Position numbers and translations under genes: made by a program | Shown here: in pieces, positions 1 to 11,373 of the stretch | Layout: each line of letters begins with the position of its first letter | Numbering within the stretch: the stretch's first letter is position 1 | Notes under the pieces: model-generated | Seen by the model: only the letters and a program-made list of their open reading frames with translations | Told to the model about the DNA's origin: nothing | The model's database searches: none | From: Lindgomyces ingoldianus | Lineage: Eukaryota; Ascomycota; Dothideomycetes; Pleosporales; Lindgomycetaceae | Direction: 5' to 3' | DNA length: 64,000 bases | Assembly: GCF_010093535.1 (NCBI RefSeq) | Contig: NW_022985168.1 | Coordinates: forward strand, 1,328,537 to 1,392,536

Positions 1-1203
1 CGGAGAGACCTTGACGTACGGCGCGATTTCTTCGCGGATGTCGGAGAGGATGGCAGAGTTGCTGTAGATGTGCAGGAGCATCCAGAAGACGTTCTTGTTT
101 GAGTTTACGTTCACACCCCAGATAACCGAAACATCGTTGGTCTTTTGCAAGGTAGGAGAAGCGTTGTTGTCAACCCAAACTTTCACACGCTGTTGCATGA
201 TATCCGAAATATCGTCGAGCTGGCCATTGTATCTTGGTCCAGGGTCTTCTCCACGCTGCATGGCTGCCACAGCATTGTGCCATTCTTCCATAGCGACGGT
301 GAGACGGTTGCGGCAGCCGACGGCCTTGCGACCAGCAGCAGTGAAATTTTGGACAAGCGGGGCAACAAGGTGGTGGACACCCTCATCAAAGTCCCAAAGA
401 TCATATTGGAGATTAGGATTGTTCTTGATCAAGCCCTTGCCCCAGAGCATGTCGATGACAACCTGACCCATATAGTTGACAACCAGTCCGTAGAAGTTTG
501 CGTCGAAGGTACCATCACTGTTGAAGTTTACTTTGGCAGCTTCTTCCCATTGCTTAAGAGGCTTGCCCTCGGCGTCAGGAGTGGACCACGGCGCGGAGGT
601 GACGAGACAGGCGGCGTTAATCTCCTGAGCCTTCGCAGTCTTGCTTGTTGCCTCGTTGATGAAGTCCTCCTTCAGCATGAGATTCAGGCCCTGGTGGTTG
701 GCATGGAATGCATGATGCTCATCGCGAGTGGCGTGCTTGTCGGCAAAAGCTGCATTCATGAACCATTCTAGGATCTTCTGCTTGTTTAGGGTGGCCGATT
801 TTTGCGCAAAAATTTGCTGGACGAGGGAGGGCATGTTGATGACATAGTATTTGGAAAGGCCGATGCGGTAAGAGATGATTCCATCTCCACTGGTGTCACT
901 ACGGTATACTCAGTGATGCCCATCCTGTGCTGGATTGGCAAGTACGTACCGGTCACGGGAAAGAGTCCCCTCAATATCCCTCGCAAAAGAGACAGCGGAC
1001 CCTACAAATGGAACCCAATATGGGATGCGATTCGGAGTCTTCGATGCAGCATCTACTTGGTTTATGGCGACGCGGCTTCGAACTTCGGTGATAACGCGAG
1101 TAAGGACGCAAGAAAGAACAAAGAAAGAGAGAATTGAAATTACTGGTGACGTTAAAAGCCCCTGAATATAGGGGATTTCCTGAAAAGAACGGAGGAGACC
1201 CAT
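1..1203 (-). CDS. Cytochrome P450 (CYP7/CYP8-like), C-terminus outside window
   Basis: Two exons are visible: 1203-950 and 898 leftward past the window edge, with an intron at 949-899 (GTACGT...TAG). About 384 residues are present. The N-terminus has a hydrophobic anchor (about residues 15-35), then a PYWVPFVG proline-rich segment typical of microsomal P450s. The I-helix region around residue 345 reads WGVNVNSNKNVFW. This resembles the fungal P450s related to CYP7/CYP8 (prostacyclin-synthase-like), which lack the usual acid-threonine pair. The ExxR and haem-cysteine motifs would be in the missing part. The gene lies on the same strand as, and 1.4 kb from, the thioesterase-like gene of the biosynthetic cluster, so it may supply one oxidation of the fatty side chain; that role is inference. 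The P450 family call is firm, the substrate unknown. Confidence 0.82.
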
Positions 1204-2594
1204 TATTGCTGTATGTTGATGGATGATCGTGAATCAAAGGAAGCTATGCGAGGTACCCAAGATGCTACAAATCGAAAAATAATATAAAGAGATCATCAAG
1301 TGCGGTATATTCCTGCGTGCCTGTCAGATCGAAACACCGCGCACTCTCATACTTCTCAATCGTTTGTTAGTGATGTGAGATTCCCGCCAAACCGACTATT
1401 CTAGGCTTTATGCATGGCAGTGCATGTCCGGACCCCTAGCGACCGGCTGTAGGTCAAAGGCATCCCACTGGGTTCGAAGGCGGGCTGAAAATAACCTGGT
1501 TCTTCCCGCTTGAGCTTGGCAGGCTTCGGCTGGTTAGTTGTCAACGACTGGGTGGAGGGCAGGTGGAAAAATGACACTGCCATGACAGCTGCGCTTGTGC
1601 CGACTAGGATGTGCCCAGGGCTGGCCAACCTAGATAATCAGAGAAATTACCGAATCCGTTCTTTGATTGGCCTTCTATCGGACGCCGGAGAAGGGTATCG
1701 TGAAACATGCTAGCATAAGGCTGAGGAAGATGAGGCTGAAAACTTTGCGCGCTCTGTCCAACAAAGAGAAAACTAGTAGTTCTGTCATGACGCAAAGCCG
1801 CAACCACCGGGCAGCTGCTAGATATTCTCGATTTCATCGTATTCGTTTCGCGAGTCCGTTGCATTTCCTCAGGTGCCAACTTCAGCTGTGCGACGGATAT
1901 CGGGATTGGAGTGAAACATGTCTTCCGCTGGCAAGCTTGGAGGGATTTAGCGCGATCACGTGCGGGAGCCAGCCGCGAGAGGGCAGTCGTGGCACTGTGC
2001 TTGCATTCTTGTGGAACTTTAATGTTCCACCCCAGTGGCTGTCGTACTTGCATTACATAGATTGGGTGTAGTGCAAAGCTGACGTCAGATCCAGAGTGCA
2101 GATTTAGACTTTGCGGCTATTGGCGATTCCTAAGCAGCATTGACCAACTTCAGCACTGTAAATCCGCCTTTTCTTTCGCATTCTTCCCAGGAACACCGTA
2201 TTCGTTGAATAATTCCCGAGGATAGGAGCGACTGTTCATTTAAGGTTTAATCCTAAAGGATGGATCCAAATTTGCCATGTCGCGCATAGTGGAATGGGTG
2301 ATCCCGATCAGCAGTGTTCCACGAAATACGCAGTGGGATAACAGAGCCAAGCTTTGCCCAGCCAAGTTTGATGCTTCCCAATCAATGCTGCAATTTTTGA
2401 GGACATGCAGAATGGAAAGATCAGGGCAACGCAGTCAGCCTACTACGTGACAACGCACCCATCACTTCCAAGATTCGATGTTGTTCTCGTGCGAAAAGAA
2501 ATACTATGAAGTGATCACAATCTATCCATTAAGAAGGCGTGTCTATCAGCTCCAAGAACAACCCATCTCTAAATATGCAATATTACGTTTGGTT
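1204..2594. other. Intergenic region, no gene seen
   Basis: This 1.4-kb spacer between the P450 promoter and the 3' end of the thioesterase-like gene holds only short open frames without recognisable domains or plausible splicing. It should contain the promoter of the left P450. I see no RNA gene or repeat. Confidence 0.6.
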
Positions 2595-3561
2595 TCAGTA
2601 GGTGTACATCGCAGGCCCTGATCTCCCGATGAACGCCCCATGTAGCTGGTCGAGACTCCCGAAGTTTTGCGCCAACTCCAAATGTTTCTGACACTCATTT
2701 TGAACCTCTTCCCATGACCAGTGACAGTCGCGCTCCTTCTTCGCGTTTGCAGTAATGTTCTCAAATCCTTGTGTCTGTTCCGAGGAAGGCTTAGACGGAA
2801 ACAGGCCACACTCTAACATGACAGACTCAGGCGGGCAAGTCACGCGACCTGCTTTGAAGACGTACTTTGTGATAGCGGTAGCGTAGATTCGATCTTGTTG
2901 GTCACCAAATTTCTTTGTGTCTGAGAACGGTGATGCCTTCGCTGCTGGTGGACTAACTAGGAAGCGCGTCGGTTTATTCGAGCCTGATTTTGTGAAGTGA
3001 CTAACGACGTAAATCCATTTCTCATCCCAGCAGAGAACACGCGAGGAGATTTCGTAATGCGCAAAAGGGGGAATGGCCTTCTTGAAAATGCACGAGGTTC
3101 CACCAAGGTTGAACATCTTGGGCTTCAGTGTTTCTTTGCCACGAGCTAGGGGCTGGACGACATCTTTGAAAAGGGCAAGCATAAGTTCGGTGCGGTTGTC
3201 GTCGAGGTCATTGAAAAAAGTGCTGTTGGACTTGTGCAAATTGTAATCAATATCAAGCAGAGGAGTGTACGAGGAAGTGACCACTGGAGCAAACAGAGAC
3301 TCGCCGCCATGCTTCGCGCTCTTTACTGTGAGTTGAGTACGTCGGAAAAGGAGATGCCGTGCAAGCTGTGAGAAGAGTCGTCCCTGTGTTGATAGTTAGT
3401 TCGCAGCAAAATTCCTATTAGGTGGGTCACTTTACGTGCCACATGAAAATAAGGCTTTTGGCGTTACTCAAGAGAACAGCGCCCAATAGACCTGCAACGA
3501 TGAAGATCTGGGCAGGGCTGAGGTGAATTGTGATTCCCGGAGATTGGGAGATGTCCATCAT
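2595..3561 (-). CDS. Membrane-anchored thioesterase-like protein (4HBT superfamily, THEM6/AtnL-like)
   Basis: Exons 3561-3436 and 2595-3383 join across an intron at 3435-3384 (GTAAAG...CAG) in frame, giving 304 residues. ATG 3561 is the first in-frame start I see in this exon; a second ATG follows at once at 3558. Residues about 15-35 form one hydrophobic segment (AGLLGAVLLSNAKSL follows a short polar start). The body matches, by eye, fungal thioesterase-like proteins: LFAPVVTSSYTPLLDIDYNLHKSNST is the hot-dog-fold start, where the helix usually carries the catalytic acid. A relative, AtnL, sits in the aspercryptin cluster, which also has its own FAS pair and aminotransferase. A reasonable role here is hydrolysing the acyl-CoA or acyl-ACP made by the cluster FAS. 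It is transcribed away from the regulator at 5053, sharing an upstream region. Confident in the family, moderate in the role. Confidence 0.8.
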
Positions 3562-5052
3562 TTTAGTTACAATGTCTCGAATCTGAGGTTGGGTTCTGGA
3601 TGGAAAAATAAATATTAAATCAGCAGGAAGGATTTGATAAAACTTTCAAGGAATTGACTTATGGAATCGCCGAGAGAAGTTGGATGTTTACTATATATCC
3701 GCACATGACTTGCGTAAGGTCTCAAATTAGCACCACAGTATGATTTTTTTGGACCTCTGCTGTAGTCAGCGCTGCGATCTGCAGTTGGGCAGAGCGGCTG
3801 GGCTAAGCGGCACCAGCAATACCTGAGAAATGCCTAGGCCCTGAGGTTGTCACGTCGAAGGCATTATTTCAAACACAAGCGTCCGGGGCGCAGTGGCGGG
3901 CCTTGGGGTCCGCTTGGCCATCACTGGAGATGCGAAGTGTGGCGAGTATCAAAACCAAGGGCGGGAAGGTGCTGGCGGGAGGAGAAGCGTACGAGGGCCC
4001 TACGGAGTTCGGGAATCACACACAGGAAGAAGGCGCCGGCAAGATGGTGCGTTTTGGAGTACGGATCGAAAATGTTGGATGCCGAGTAGAAACCCGCGGT
4101 GAAGTGTTAGCTGGCACCAACAGCTGTTGGGTGCTGAAGCCGCCCTGGTCCAAGCGCAGATCCGGAGCGCGCTAACCAGGCCAGCACGCCCGCGCCACAT
4201 GGCCGGAAACAGATCTTCCTAACTTACCGCTTCGGGCCTGATCAACGTTGCCGAGACCGCGCTTAGCCCCTGGCCCCCCTGTCTCAGCCTCCCAAATCCC
4301 CCGCCCTCTTCGCAATCCCAGGAGGGTGGCTGACGTGGACCATGCACTGCGCACGTCGTGACCTCGGACATGTCCATAGTGGATTTCCTTTTTTGCCATT
4401 TCACAACACTGACTAACCCCCTCAGTTCGAGGCGGAGCGTGCAGTACGCCAACCACAGCAATTGCTCTCCTTGCTGTTCTACGGTGAAAGGTTGAATCCT
4501 TGAATGATGACAAAGGCGCCTCCGAAGGCTACTTTCAGCCGTCAGTGCACCACTGCCTCCATCAAAACTTAGTAGCCGGTGTCAAAATAACCTCATCGCG
4601 ATTCTTTGTTCTGCCCCGAATCCTGCGAGACGATCTGGGGATCTCTCTCGGGGACTTGGTCGGTCTTTGGGAAATTGACATCGTGTCAGAATAAGCCTCC
4701 CATTTGGCGGGAACGGCGCAGCGGAGCCTCATATTGTTATACTCCTCGAGTCCTCAAAGCGTTTCAGGTTCTTGGATATTGGGGCGGTACTCAAACTTCC
4801 CACTTTCCTTCAATCATCGTGTGGTATCCCTTATTTCTATTTTTGACACTAGCAAGGATAGCACTGGTCTCTTTCCCCACGTTTCTTCTCTGTACAAGAC
4901 AGCGTTTAGAATCTGAACCGCTGTCTCTTAGGCTACACACCTCAGAAAATTGAGTCGGTGCCCACTTTTCAGACCCACGAAGCATCGCATAAGATCAGCA
5001 ACAATCATCAGCTTCACCACTCTTTCGAAGCTACCACAGCACACACTTCGCA
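3562..5052. promoter_or_regulatory. Divergent upstream region of thioesterase-like gene and regulator
   Basis: About 1.5 kb separates two divergent genes and must contain both promoters. The stretch 3850-4300 is GC-rich and open in several frames at once, but none of the translations is recognisable and no splice pattern makes a domain. A search of the region upstream of 5053 in the forward frames shows no zinc-cluster exon that could belong to the regulator. Confidence 0.5.
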
Positions 5053-6943
5053 ATGGATGCAGACAGGCGACTCATCAAGGCTCTGGAGGCAGCCAACGAT
5101 GCTCTTCAGCACTTGTCCATGTCGCCAGACTTTGGATGCCTTGACTGCACACACATCGACCGCTTACTGGCGAGGGTGGTTGACCTGCCGACCGAAGGAA
5201 ACCAGAGGAACAGCCGACGGAATCTCTTGGTAATACGGCAATGGATGATCACAGAAGGGCCAGGCGTTGTCTTACTCGAGGTGTTGGGACAACTGTACTG
5301 GAGGTTGGGCGAGCTCAACGGAAAGCAGTTCGAGAAGTTCAAAACAACGATGCAGCAGCAGGGCCCCTATCTCGCTCTGATCCAGGACTCAAACGCGGTG
5401 ACGCTTGTCGTACAACGGATTCGACATATCCAAAAGTCAAAGGCGGATGCCTGCCAGGACTTCTTGTGCGAGCTCTCCGACATTACCGGCATGAAAGGTG
5501 AGTTGCCATGGCTAAGTGGCTGGAAAAGATACTGATCTTTCTAGTGGATTCTCCCATGGCCGACATGGACATGCTGCGCGCTTCATCGAGCAGCCCCTTT
5601 ACCCCACAGTCAGTGAATTCACTTGACAGTGCCTCCTCTCAAGAGTCTTGGCTTGGTCTGATCAAGTATGTTCCAAATAGTAGCCTTTGGGGTGGAGATA
5701 TGGAGCAACTTTTGATTGATTTTTGTATGTGCGCTGGCGCCAGAATTTGACCACCTCAGCTAATGACTTGTAGATATCAACGGAATCTGCCCAGGACGGA
5801 CGCCAATGACAGGTGCTAATACTTACCTATCACTCCTGAGAGTTGCAGATACCTGCCAAAGTACTCGATATGCTCTTCTTAGCCTGAGCGCCTCTTACAT
5901 CGGTGAATACCTCCCTTCGGAGAAGGAAAAATATCACCGAGCCGATCTTTTTTATTCAACGCAAGCATTACAAGCTCTTGCGCGGCAGATTAGCAATGGC
6001 GAAGCGTATGATGCCGCTCTAGCAACGAGCATGCTTTTGATGCATCACGATGCGGTGAACAACACCGACGAATTGAGCCTGTGCTGGTCAATTCACGCCA
6101 ACGTATTTGACACAATACCTGCGGCCTACTTTGATCACCATGCAGATCCTGCGCTCTTCATCCGACACCAATTGGTTCTTGCACGAACTGCACAGACGTC
6201 CTTCAAACTTCAGAACACTCAGCTTCACTCATTAGAAACGAAGAACTGGTATGAAGGTACTCCTCCAGGCGAAGCACAGCGCATTTGCGGCATCCTCGGG
6301 GTATCGCCACAACTTCTGTTTCTTATCTCATCTGTCACCTCGCTTGCATCCGACGCCAAGAGCCCCATGAAGTCGCACAAGCACGTGTATGCACAACTTC
6401 AAGAGTCGCAATTAGCAAATCTTCGTCAATGGACGAGTGAAATTCAGGGTGAGCCACAAGAAGTTGTGCTCGCTACTGCAGAAGCTTATCGTCTTGCTGC
6501 GTTGATTTACTTGCGATGCCGCCTCTATGGGTACGCTCCCTGTCAGCCATATTAGTTTGAGGCTTTTACTGATGAAAAAACTCAGCTATACGCGTTTTAA
6601 TCCCGCAGTCATGGAGCTCAATGACGCTCTCTCTACCGTTCTCCTCTCGCTTCCCGTGAAGGGCCATCTTTATACTGCCATTTACCCAACCTGGCCTCTC
6701 TTCATTGCGGCTGTGACAGCAAGTGCCGACAAGCGCGATTGTCTCTACCAGCGCGTAGTTCCAATCACGGAAGGCGACAAGAACACCCTTCCTGCAGTTC
6801 TCCAGCGCGTTTCGGGGCTTCGAATCTGGCTTGCAAATCAAGATCCAACTCAACAACTCCGAGACGGCTGGTGGGATGAGATGCTGGAGCCCAGCAGCAG
6901 CACCAAGGCCGTCTCTGCAAACCGTCTCTTATGTCTGGGTTAA
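5053..6943 (+). CDS. Fungal-specific transcription factor-domain protein lacking a zinc cluster
   Basis: Four exons (5053-5497, 5545-5724, 5774-6530, 6586-6943) join in frame through introns with GTGAGT, GTATGT and GTACGC donors, giving 579 residues. The C-terminal two thirds, especially the helices near STRYALLSLSASYIGEYLP and YSTQALQALARQI, look like the Fungal_trans_2 regulatory domain of Zn2Cys6 regulators. The N-terminus has no CX2CX6C pattern; only an isolated CLDC is present. It has no basic zipper or ankyrin repeats either, so it is unlike the ToxE/Aps2-type regulators of HC-toxin and apicidin clusters. It is probably the cluster regulator, acting by protein contacts or through an undetected DNA-binding segment; that is inference. 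Splice sites are firm; the start codon is the first in the frame and could be wrong. Confidence 0.75.
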
Positions 6944-8467
6944 ATCCAAGCATCCTTTTTCTTTCGGCGCCTGCCTTCCCGGTGAAGGACGGAATATTTT
7001 TCAGGTGGCAGGATGCTATCGAGTCGCGAGAACCTAGTGATCGGGCTAGAACCACCAACTTCAGCAGACATGGAGGTCTATATAGACATACGGATCTGAC
7101 TTCTGCCCTTCGTTAAGGCTGACGCATTCGCAAAATCCTGAAACCGGAATGTGGTGGCTCAGTAACGGTGCGGCTCTGTCTAGCCACACGGACGGGGCAA
7201 AGTAAGACATCCGAACGAACATCACATCTTACTCATCTTTGTACATGCTTTTCCATTCCTCTCATTTAGTTGCTATTATACCCATAGACCATTGCAGCGA
7301 TGGAATGCCTCATGCTGGAGGTGGAGTTCCCGGGTTTCTTTCCTTATTTCCCACTGGGCATTGGCCCTCGCATTTGCATCGGTGTTATGCTATTTGATGT
7401 CTAGATAGACTGGTTAATCTGCCATTTGTGCGCATAGAAGAATGATTCTAAAATATCTGTATGACCATTATCAGCCACTTCATTTCAATGCAAATATACA
7501 ATCTAAATCCAAATGTCTACAAAATGATTCGCTTTCCAAACCCACCTTAGTGACCAATATGACAACTGAACTCTTTATCCCCGACTAAATTTGGGCCCTT
7601 GTCCTGCCGGGCGGTTTAGGCAGCGGAAACGAACGAAGAAAGTCCGTAGTTCGATTCTGCAGGGTATCGCACTGCACTGTGGCAGTGTGGTACTTCGTAT
7701 AAGCATACTTATCTGATGCGGCTCCGAAATATGGGACTTCATGGGGCCTTAGTGGAGGCTGTACTATTCGCGCTAATTGTATTGTTTGCAAGTTAGTAGT
7801 TTATGATTCTAAGTTTGATTGAACGAAATCGTCAAGTCAGACTTCGTTCTTTGAAATCTGAATCCGGTCTGTCGCAAAGCTGTTCCACACCACCGGCGAT
7901 ACTACTATTTTCGCCGCATGATTCTCATCCATACCCGATGTCGAAAAGAGAAAGTGTGCTTCTTTGGCACATTCTCTCCATAACACTATCATTTGTAGTT
8001 GTGGTCTACAACTACACCTCTACCACGCGGGAACTCTTTCTTCTTTAATGCCTATTTGATACTTCCATCATAGTTCTACAGATGATGCGTTCATCATACG
8101 ACCCAGAATGCACACTTGTGGATCCAACATGTCATATTAGCGCCGCATTTGTGGTATAATCCTACGGTATTTTGTGCCGCAATTGCACATATTTCTGCCA
8201 CTGTTCTAACAACCCTCCTATCTCTCTCCATCCCCACATTCCAAAGTTTTCCTAGCTTGTTCCGAGAAGCGGTTTTAGCAAATGTCACAAAAATCCGACC
8301 GACCGATCAGCGCCGACTCCGAACCGGCCTATCTATCCAATCACAAATCGGCTGTAATATGTACCATCTCTCGTTGTTATGTAGAAGCTTTCCTCAACAT
8401 TGCAGGTTCACTGATACGATTTTGCGGGATAGAAGAAGCAATCGCGGCGTGCTTTTTTTCAATAGGC
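6944..8467. other. Intergenic region, no gene seen
   Basis: 1.5 kb of AT-rich sequence downstream of the regulator. Short open frames (for example 7803-8048 and 8116-8511) have no recognisable content. A TTCGATTC string near 7655 recalls a tRNA T-loop, but no cloverleaf forms around it. Confidence 0.55.
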
Positions 8468-8472
8468 GTAAG

Positions 8473-8521
8473 TGTCCGTACGCAGCAGCAGCGTTACGGT
8501 CTGGATACTAGTTATCGCGCG
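8473..8521 (+). repeat. Left terminal inverted repeat of the MITE
   Basis: 49 bases, identical to the reverse complement of 9044-9092; identity stops at 8522. Preceded by the putative target duplication GTAAG. Confidence 0.9.
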
Positions 8522-9043
8522 GAGTTGTTGATTGCTGGTGGGATTCTATTGTGGTAGTATAGTCGATCGCTTTTACAGTGGATCGCGCGGGTACTGCTGT
8601 TGTTGTCTAGCTGCTAGTTCGTGCAGCTTTGTTGTTTGTTTTAGTGTGCGTCTCGCACTATCTCCTCCTTACTTCGTGCGGTAGCAGGGCTTGCCGTACG
8701 ATGCAAAGAATTAATCTGCTATCCCTAAGGATAGGTAACAAAACAAAGTACCTCACAGGGCGTGGGTACTCCGTCGTCACTCTTGTTAATTTGCAGTTAA
8801 TCAAATCAACCACTAATTAGTGTTGAATGGGCTCTTTCAGCTAGCTGCTTATGGTAAAAGCACTTAAGTAGCAAGAGTAAGAGTAGTGTACAGTGTGCAC
8901 AGCGTACGGAGTAGGTAAGGTGGGCAACAGATTTCTGGTCATTGCTTGGCTTGCTTGCGTACGGATGAAAAGGAGAATATCTACATGTTCGCGCACGGAG
9001 GTTCGCGCACGAGCATCACGTGACATAGCTACGTGATCCTTCT

Positions 9044-9092
9044 CGCGCGATAACTAGTATCCAGACCGTAACGCTGCTGCTGCGTACGGACA
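9044..9092 (-). repeat. Right terminal inverted repeat of the MITE
   Basis: 49 bases, exact reverse complement of 8473-8521, followed by GTAAG at 9093-9097. Confidence 0.9.
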
Positions 9093-9097
9093 GTAAG

Positions 9098-10085
9098 TCG
9101 AAATTATGAGTTGAGGTCCGCAGGCTGGGCGAAAGGATTTTCTCGATGTTAGCGAAAAGTTAGGTGACACGCTCTTGCAGACACATGTGGTTGAAGAAGC
9201 AGTCGGCAGGGTGCGCGAAGCTTACCTCAGGAGGTGAGAATACTTGGGAATCGCTTTAAAACCATACCTCCTTCTTGACTTGGATATAATGACGAAATGA
9301 TTAATGTATGCAATGTTTCTTTCCACCATTTTCAGTGTATTCATTATGTGAGAGAAGCTGGCTGGACCTGAGAGCTACGAACCGTTCCCTCTGTATTCGC
9401 TGCTCCATATCCTCTTTAACTTGAGGATATTGAGGATTATGAGTCGGATTTTTGTCGAGCTAACGTCTGGACATAATCTAACCTGGAGATTTACAAGCCA
9501 GAAGCTCGACAGGGGTGTGCAAAGTGTTTCTGGGCATCCTGTGAACGATCCGGCTGCTAGCGTGTAAATTTTTGTTACAAATATGTCTCTAAAAGAAAGA
9601 TTGAAGGGTGGGCAAACCCACGTAACCTTTAAGAATTAGAGATTGCAGAAAGGATAGGATTTGATTGTTCTCAACGAAAGGAGTCAAGGAGTGAGGTCTT
9701 TCGCCTCCATACCACAGTATTACAGACTGGGCAGAAGAGAACAAACTGATCTAGGTTGTACATATGCCTCGCCCTGAGACGATCTCTTTAGGTTCGATGT
9801 CCGACCAACCGTGATTTTTCCCTGTCAATTATTGAATTAGAACCAGGTCCACTTCACTCTCATGTATAGGGCAGTATGATGACACCAAATTGTGACATAG
9901 GGGCTCAACGTAACCTGTCCTAAGTACAAAGTGCTCCATTAGTGGTAATCTGATTGCTTTGTCACACACGATCAAGGATGGAGATGATGCTTTCTTGAAT
10001 CAAGCAGTACAGGTCTGACATGTTTACAAATACACCTAGACTATATATAACGCCGCCCATGAATGATATAAAAAGCTTATGCACC
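9098..10085. other. Intergenic region, no gene seen
   Basis: Spacer between the transposon and the 3' end of the aminotransferase gene. No coding frame with recognisable content and no second copy of the transposon end was found. Confidence 0.55.
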
Positions 10086-11373
10086 CTATGCTTTAACCTC
10101 AACCTCAACTGGAGCCGCAATTCCATTCCCGTTAACGTGTGCAACGCCATTCAGCTCATGGTTCACCCCATTCGAGATCTCTGGGATTGGTTTAGCAGAC
10201 GTGGGTTCCAAGAGCAGATCCTCCTCATTGACTGTCATAGTCCAGCCAAACTCGTCCGCGATCTTGCCCCTCATGATGTTCCTGAGAGCAGTGCCAAGCC
10301 GAAGAGTGCACTCACCCGTCGTCTCCCCAAACACGAACTTCTCCCCCGTTGAAGGTCTTGCGAGTAATCGAATAGGCAGCAGGGAAGCAGCGGTACCAAC
10401 GGCAATCACCTCATCCATGAACTTGCACTCGCTCCAAGGGATCTCGCGTTTCTCGACTTTCCAACCAAAAGACTTTGCAAGCGCAAGACAACTGTCCGAA
10501 GTAATACTCTGAACAATGTTCTTGCTATCCGGAACAACCACGGTAACCTGGTCGCCATTCTTCTTGATACCAATGAATCCGGAAGTCGAAAACTCCTCAA
10601 TGCACGTCCGGGTCTGAGCATCTAAGTGAAGCGTAACATGAAAGCCCTGAGAGCGCGCCTTGTCCGTGTGGCGGATCACAGGAGCATAGTTTCCCCCAAC
10701 CTTAGCACCACCAGTTCCCCGTGGAGCAGCGCGGTCGAAGTCCTCGATCACGCAGGCAGGGAGCGGCTGAACACCATGGTAGGTGGTTCCGGGCTGGACG
10801 TAAACTGCGAAAGTGTACTCGGTCGGGGCGGTTAAGGAAAGGTGGCCACTGGAACCGAAGACAAGCGGTCTGACATACATCAGAGCCTCACTGCTGTGAG
10901 GAGCAACCCATTCTGCGTTTCGTGCACAGGCCAATTTCACGCATTTCATGAAGTGGTCTTGTGGGATCTCGGGGATAGAGACGTAACTTGCGCTCACGGC
11001 GAGGCGGTCGGCATGTGCAGTAGGACGGAACAAAAGAATATTTCCATCCGGACCGCGGTGTGCCTTCAGTCCCTCGTAGGCTTGCTGGCCTAACGTTTTG
11101 TTACGAAAGTATGCCGAAGGGCTGCGGAAGACTTACCGTAGTTGAGTGCAGGAGCGAGACCGTGAATCTTGATGTATGGGTCTTGAATGAATCTAGGGGC
11201 ACTCCACTCGCCAGTAGCGACCGAATATGTAGACTCAACGTGACCATTGACTATTAAATCAGTTAGGGGGGACGGCCCAAATCGAGTACGAGGAAAGAAC
11301 ACTTACCATTGTCCTGGATGGACAAGCCAAGGCGGTTCCAGTCAATGGTTTCAAGAGGAGCTGGAGGAAACAT
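10086..11373 (-). CDS. Branched-chain amino acid aminotransferase-like protein (TOXF/APS4-type role)
   Basis: Exons 11373-11307, 11250-11137 and 11089-10086 join in frame across two introns with GTAAGT donors, giving 394 residues. It is a fold-type IV PLP enzyme: the Schiff-base lysine is K190 in GGAKVGGNYAP, and EEFSTSGFIG matches the BCAT EE-x-GT-like region. There is no mitochondrial targeting extension at the N-terminus (MFPPAPLETIDWNRLG), so it is probably cytosolic, unlike the main mitochondrial BCAT. In the HC-toxin (ToxF), apicidin (Aps4) and aspercryptin clusters a BCAT-like enzyme is thought to place the amino group on a FAS-derived 2-oxo acid; the neighbouring FAS genes argue for the same job here. 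The last 40 residues are low in complexity (NGVNHELNGVAHVNGNG) and need not be catalytic. It runs in the same direction as both FAS genes. Confidence 0.9.

Larger units (their letters stand above)
8473..9092. mobile_element. 620-bp non-autonomous DNA transposon (MITE) with perfect 49-bp TIRs
   Basis: The first 49 bases (8473-8521) are the exact reverse complement of the last 49 (9044-9092); both read TGTCCGTACGCAGCAGCAGC from the outer ends. Both sides are flanked by the same 5 bases, GTAAG (8468-8472 and 9093-9097), a likely target-site duplication. The interior carries no transposase-like frame, so movement would need an enzyme encoded elsewhere. Perfect TIRs suggest a recent insertion. The superfamily is not clear: a 5-bp duplication is not diagnostic. 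It sits between the regulator and the aminotransferase genes. Confidence 0.88.

Noticed and set aside
145..771. 208-codon forward open frame at the left edge
   Set aside because: It lies antisense to the P450 exon, whose minus-strand translation is clearly a P450.
1604..2071. Open frames of 134-149 codons on both strands
   Set aside because: No recognisable content and they overlap each other; no splice-compatible partner exons.
3847..4200. Three overlapping forward frames open at once
   Set aside because: All three are Arg/Gly-rich without a domain; simultaneous openness reflects base composition, not coding.
7600..7680. TTCGATTC T-loop-like string suggesting a tRNA
   Set aside because: The flanking bases do not form a T stem of five pairs and no acceptor or anticodon arm can be drawn.
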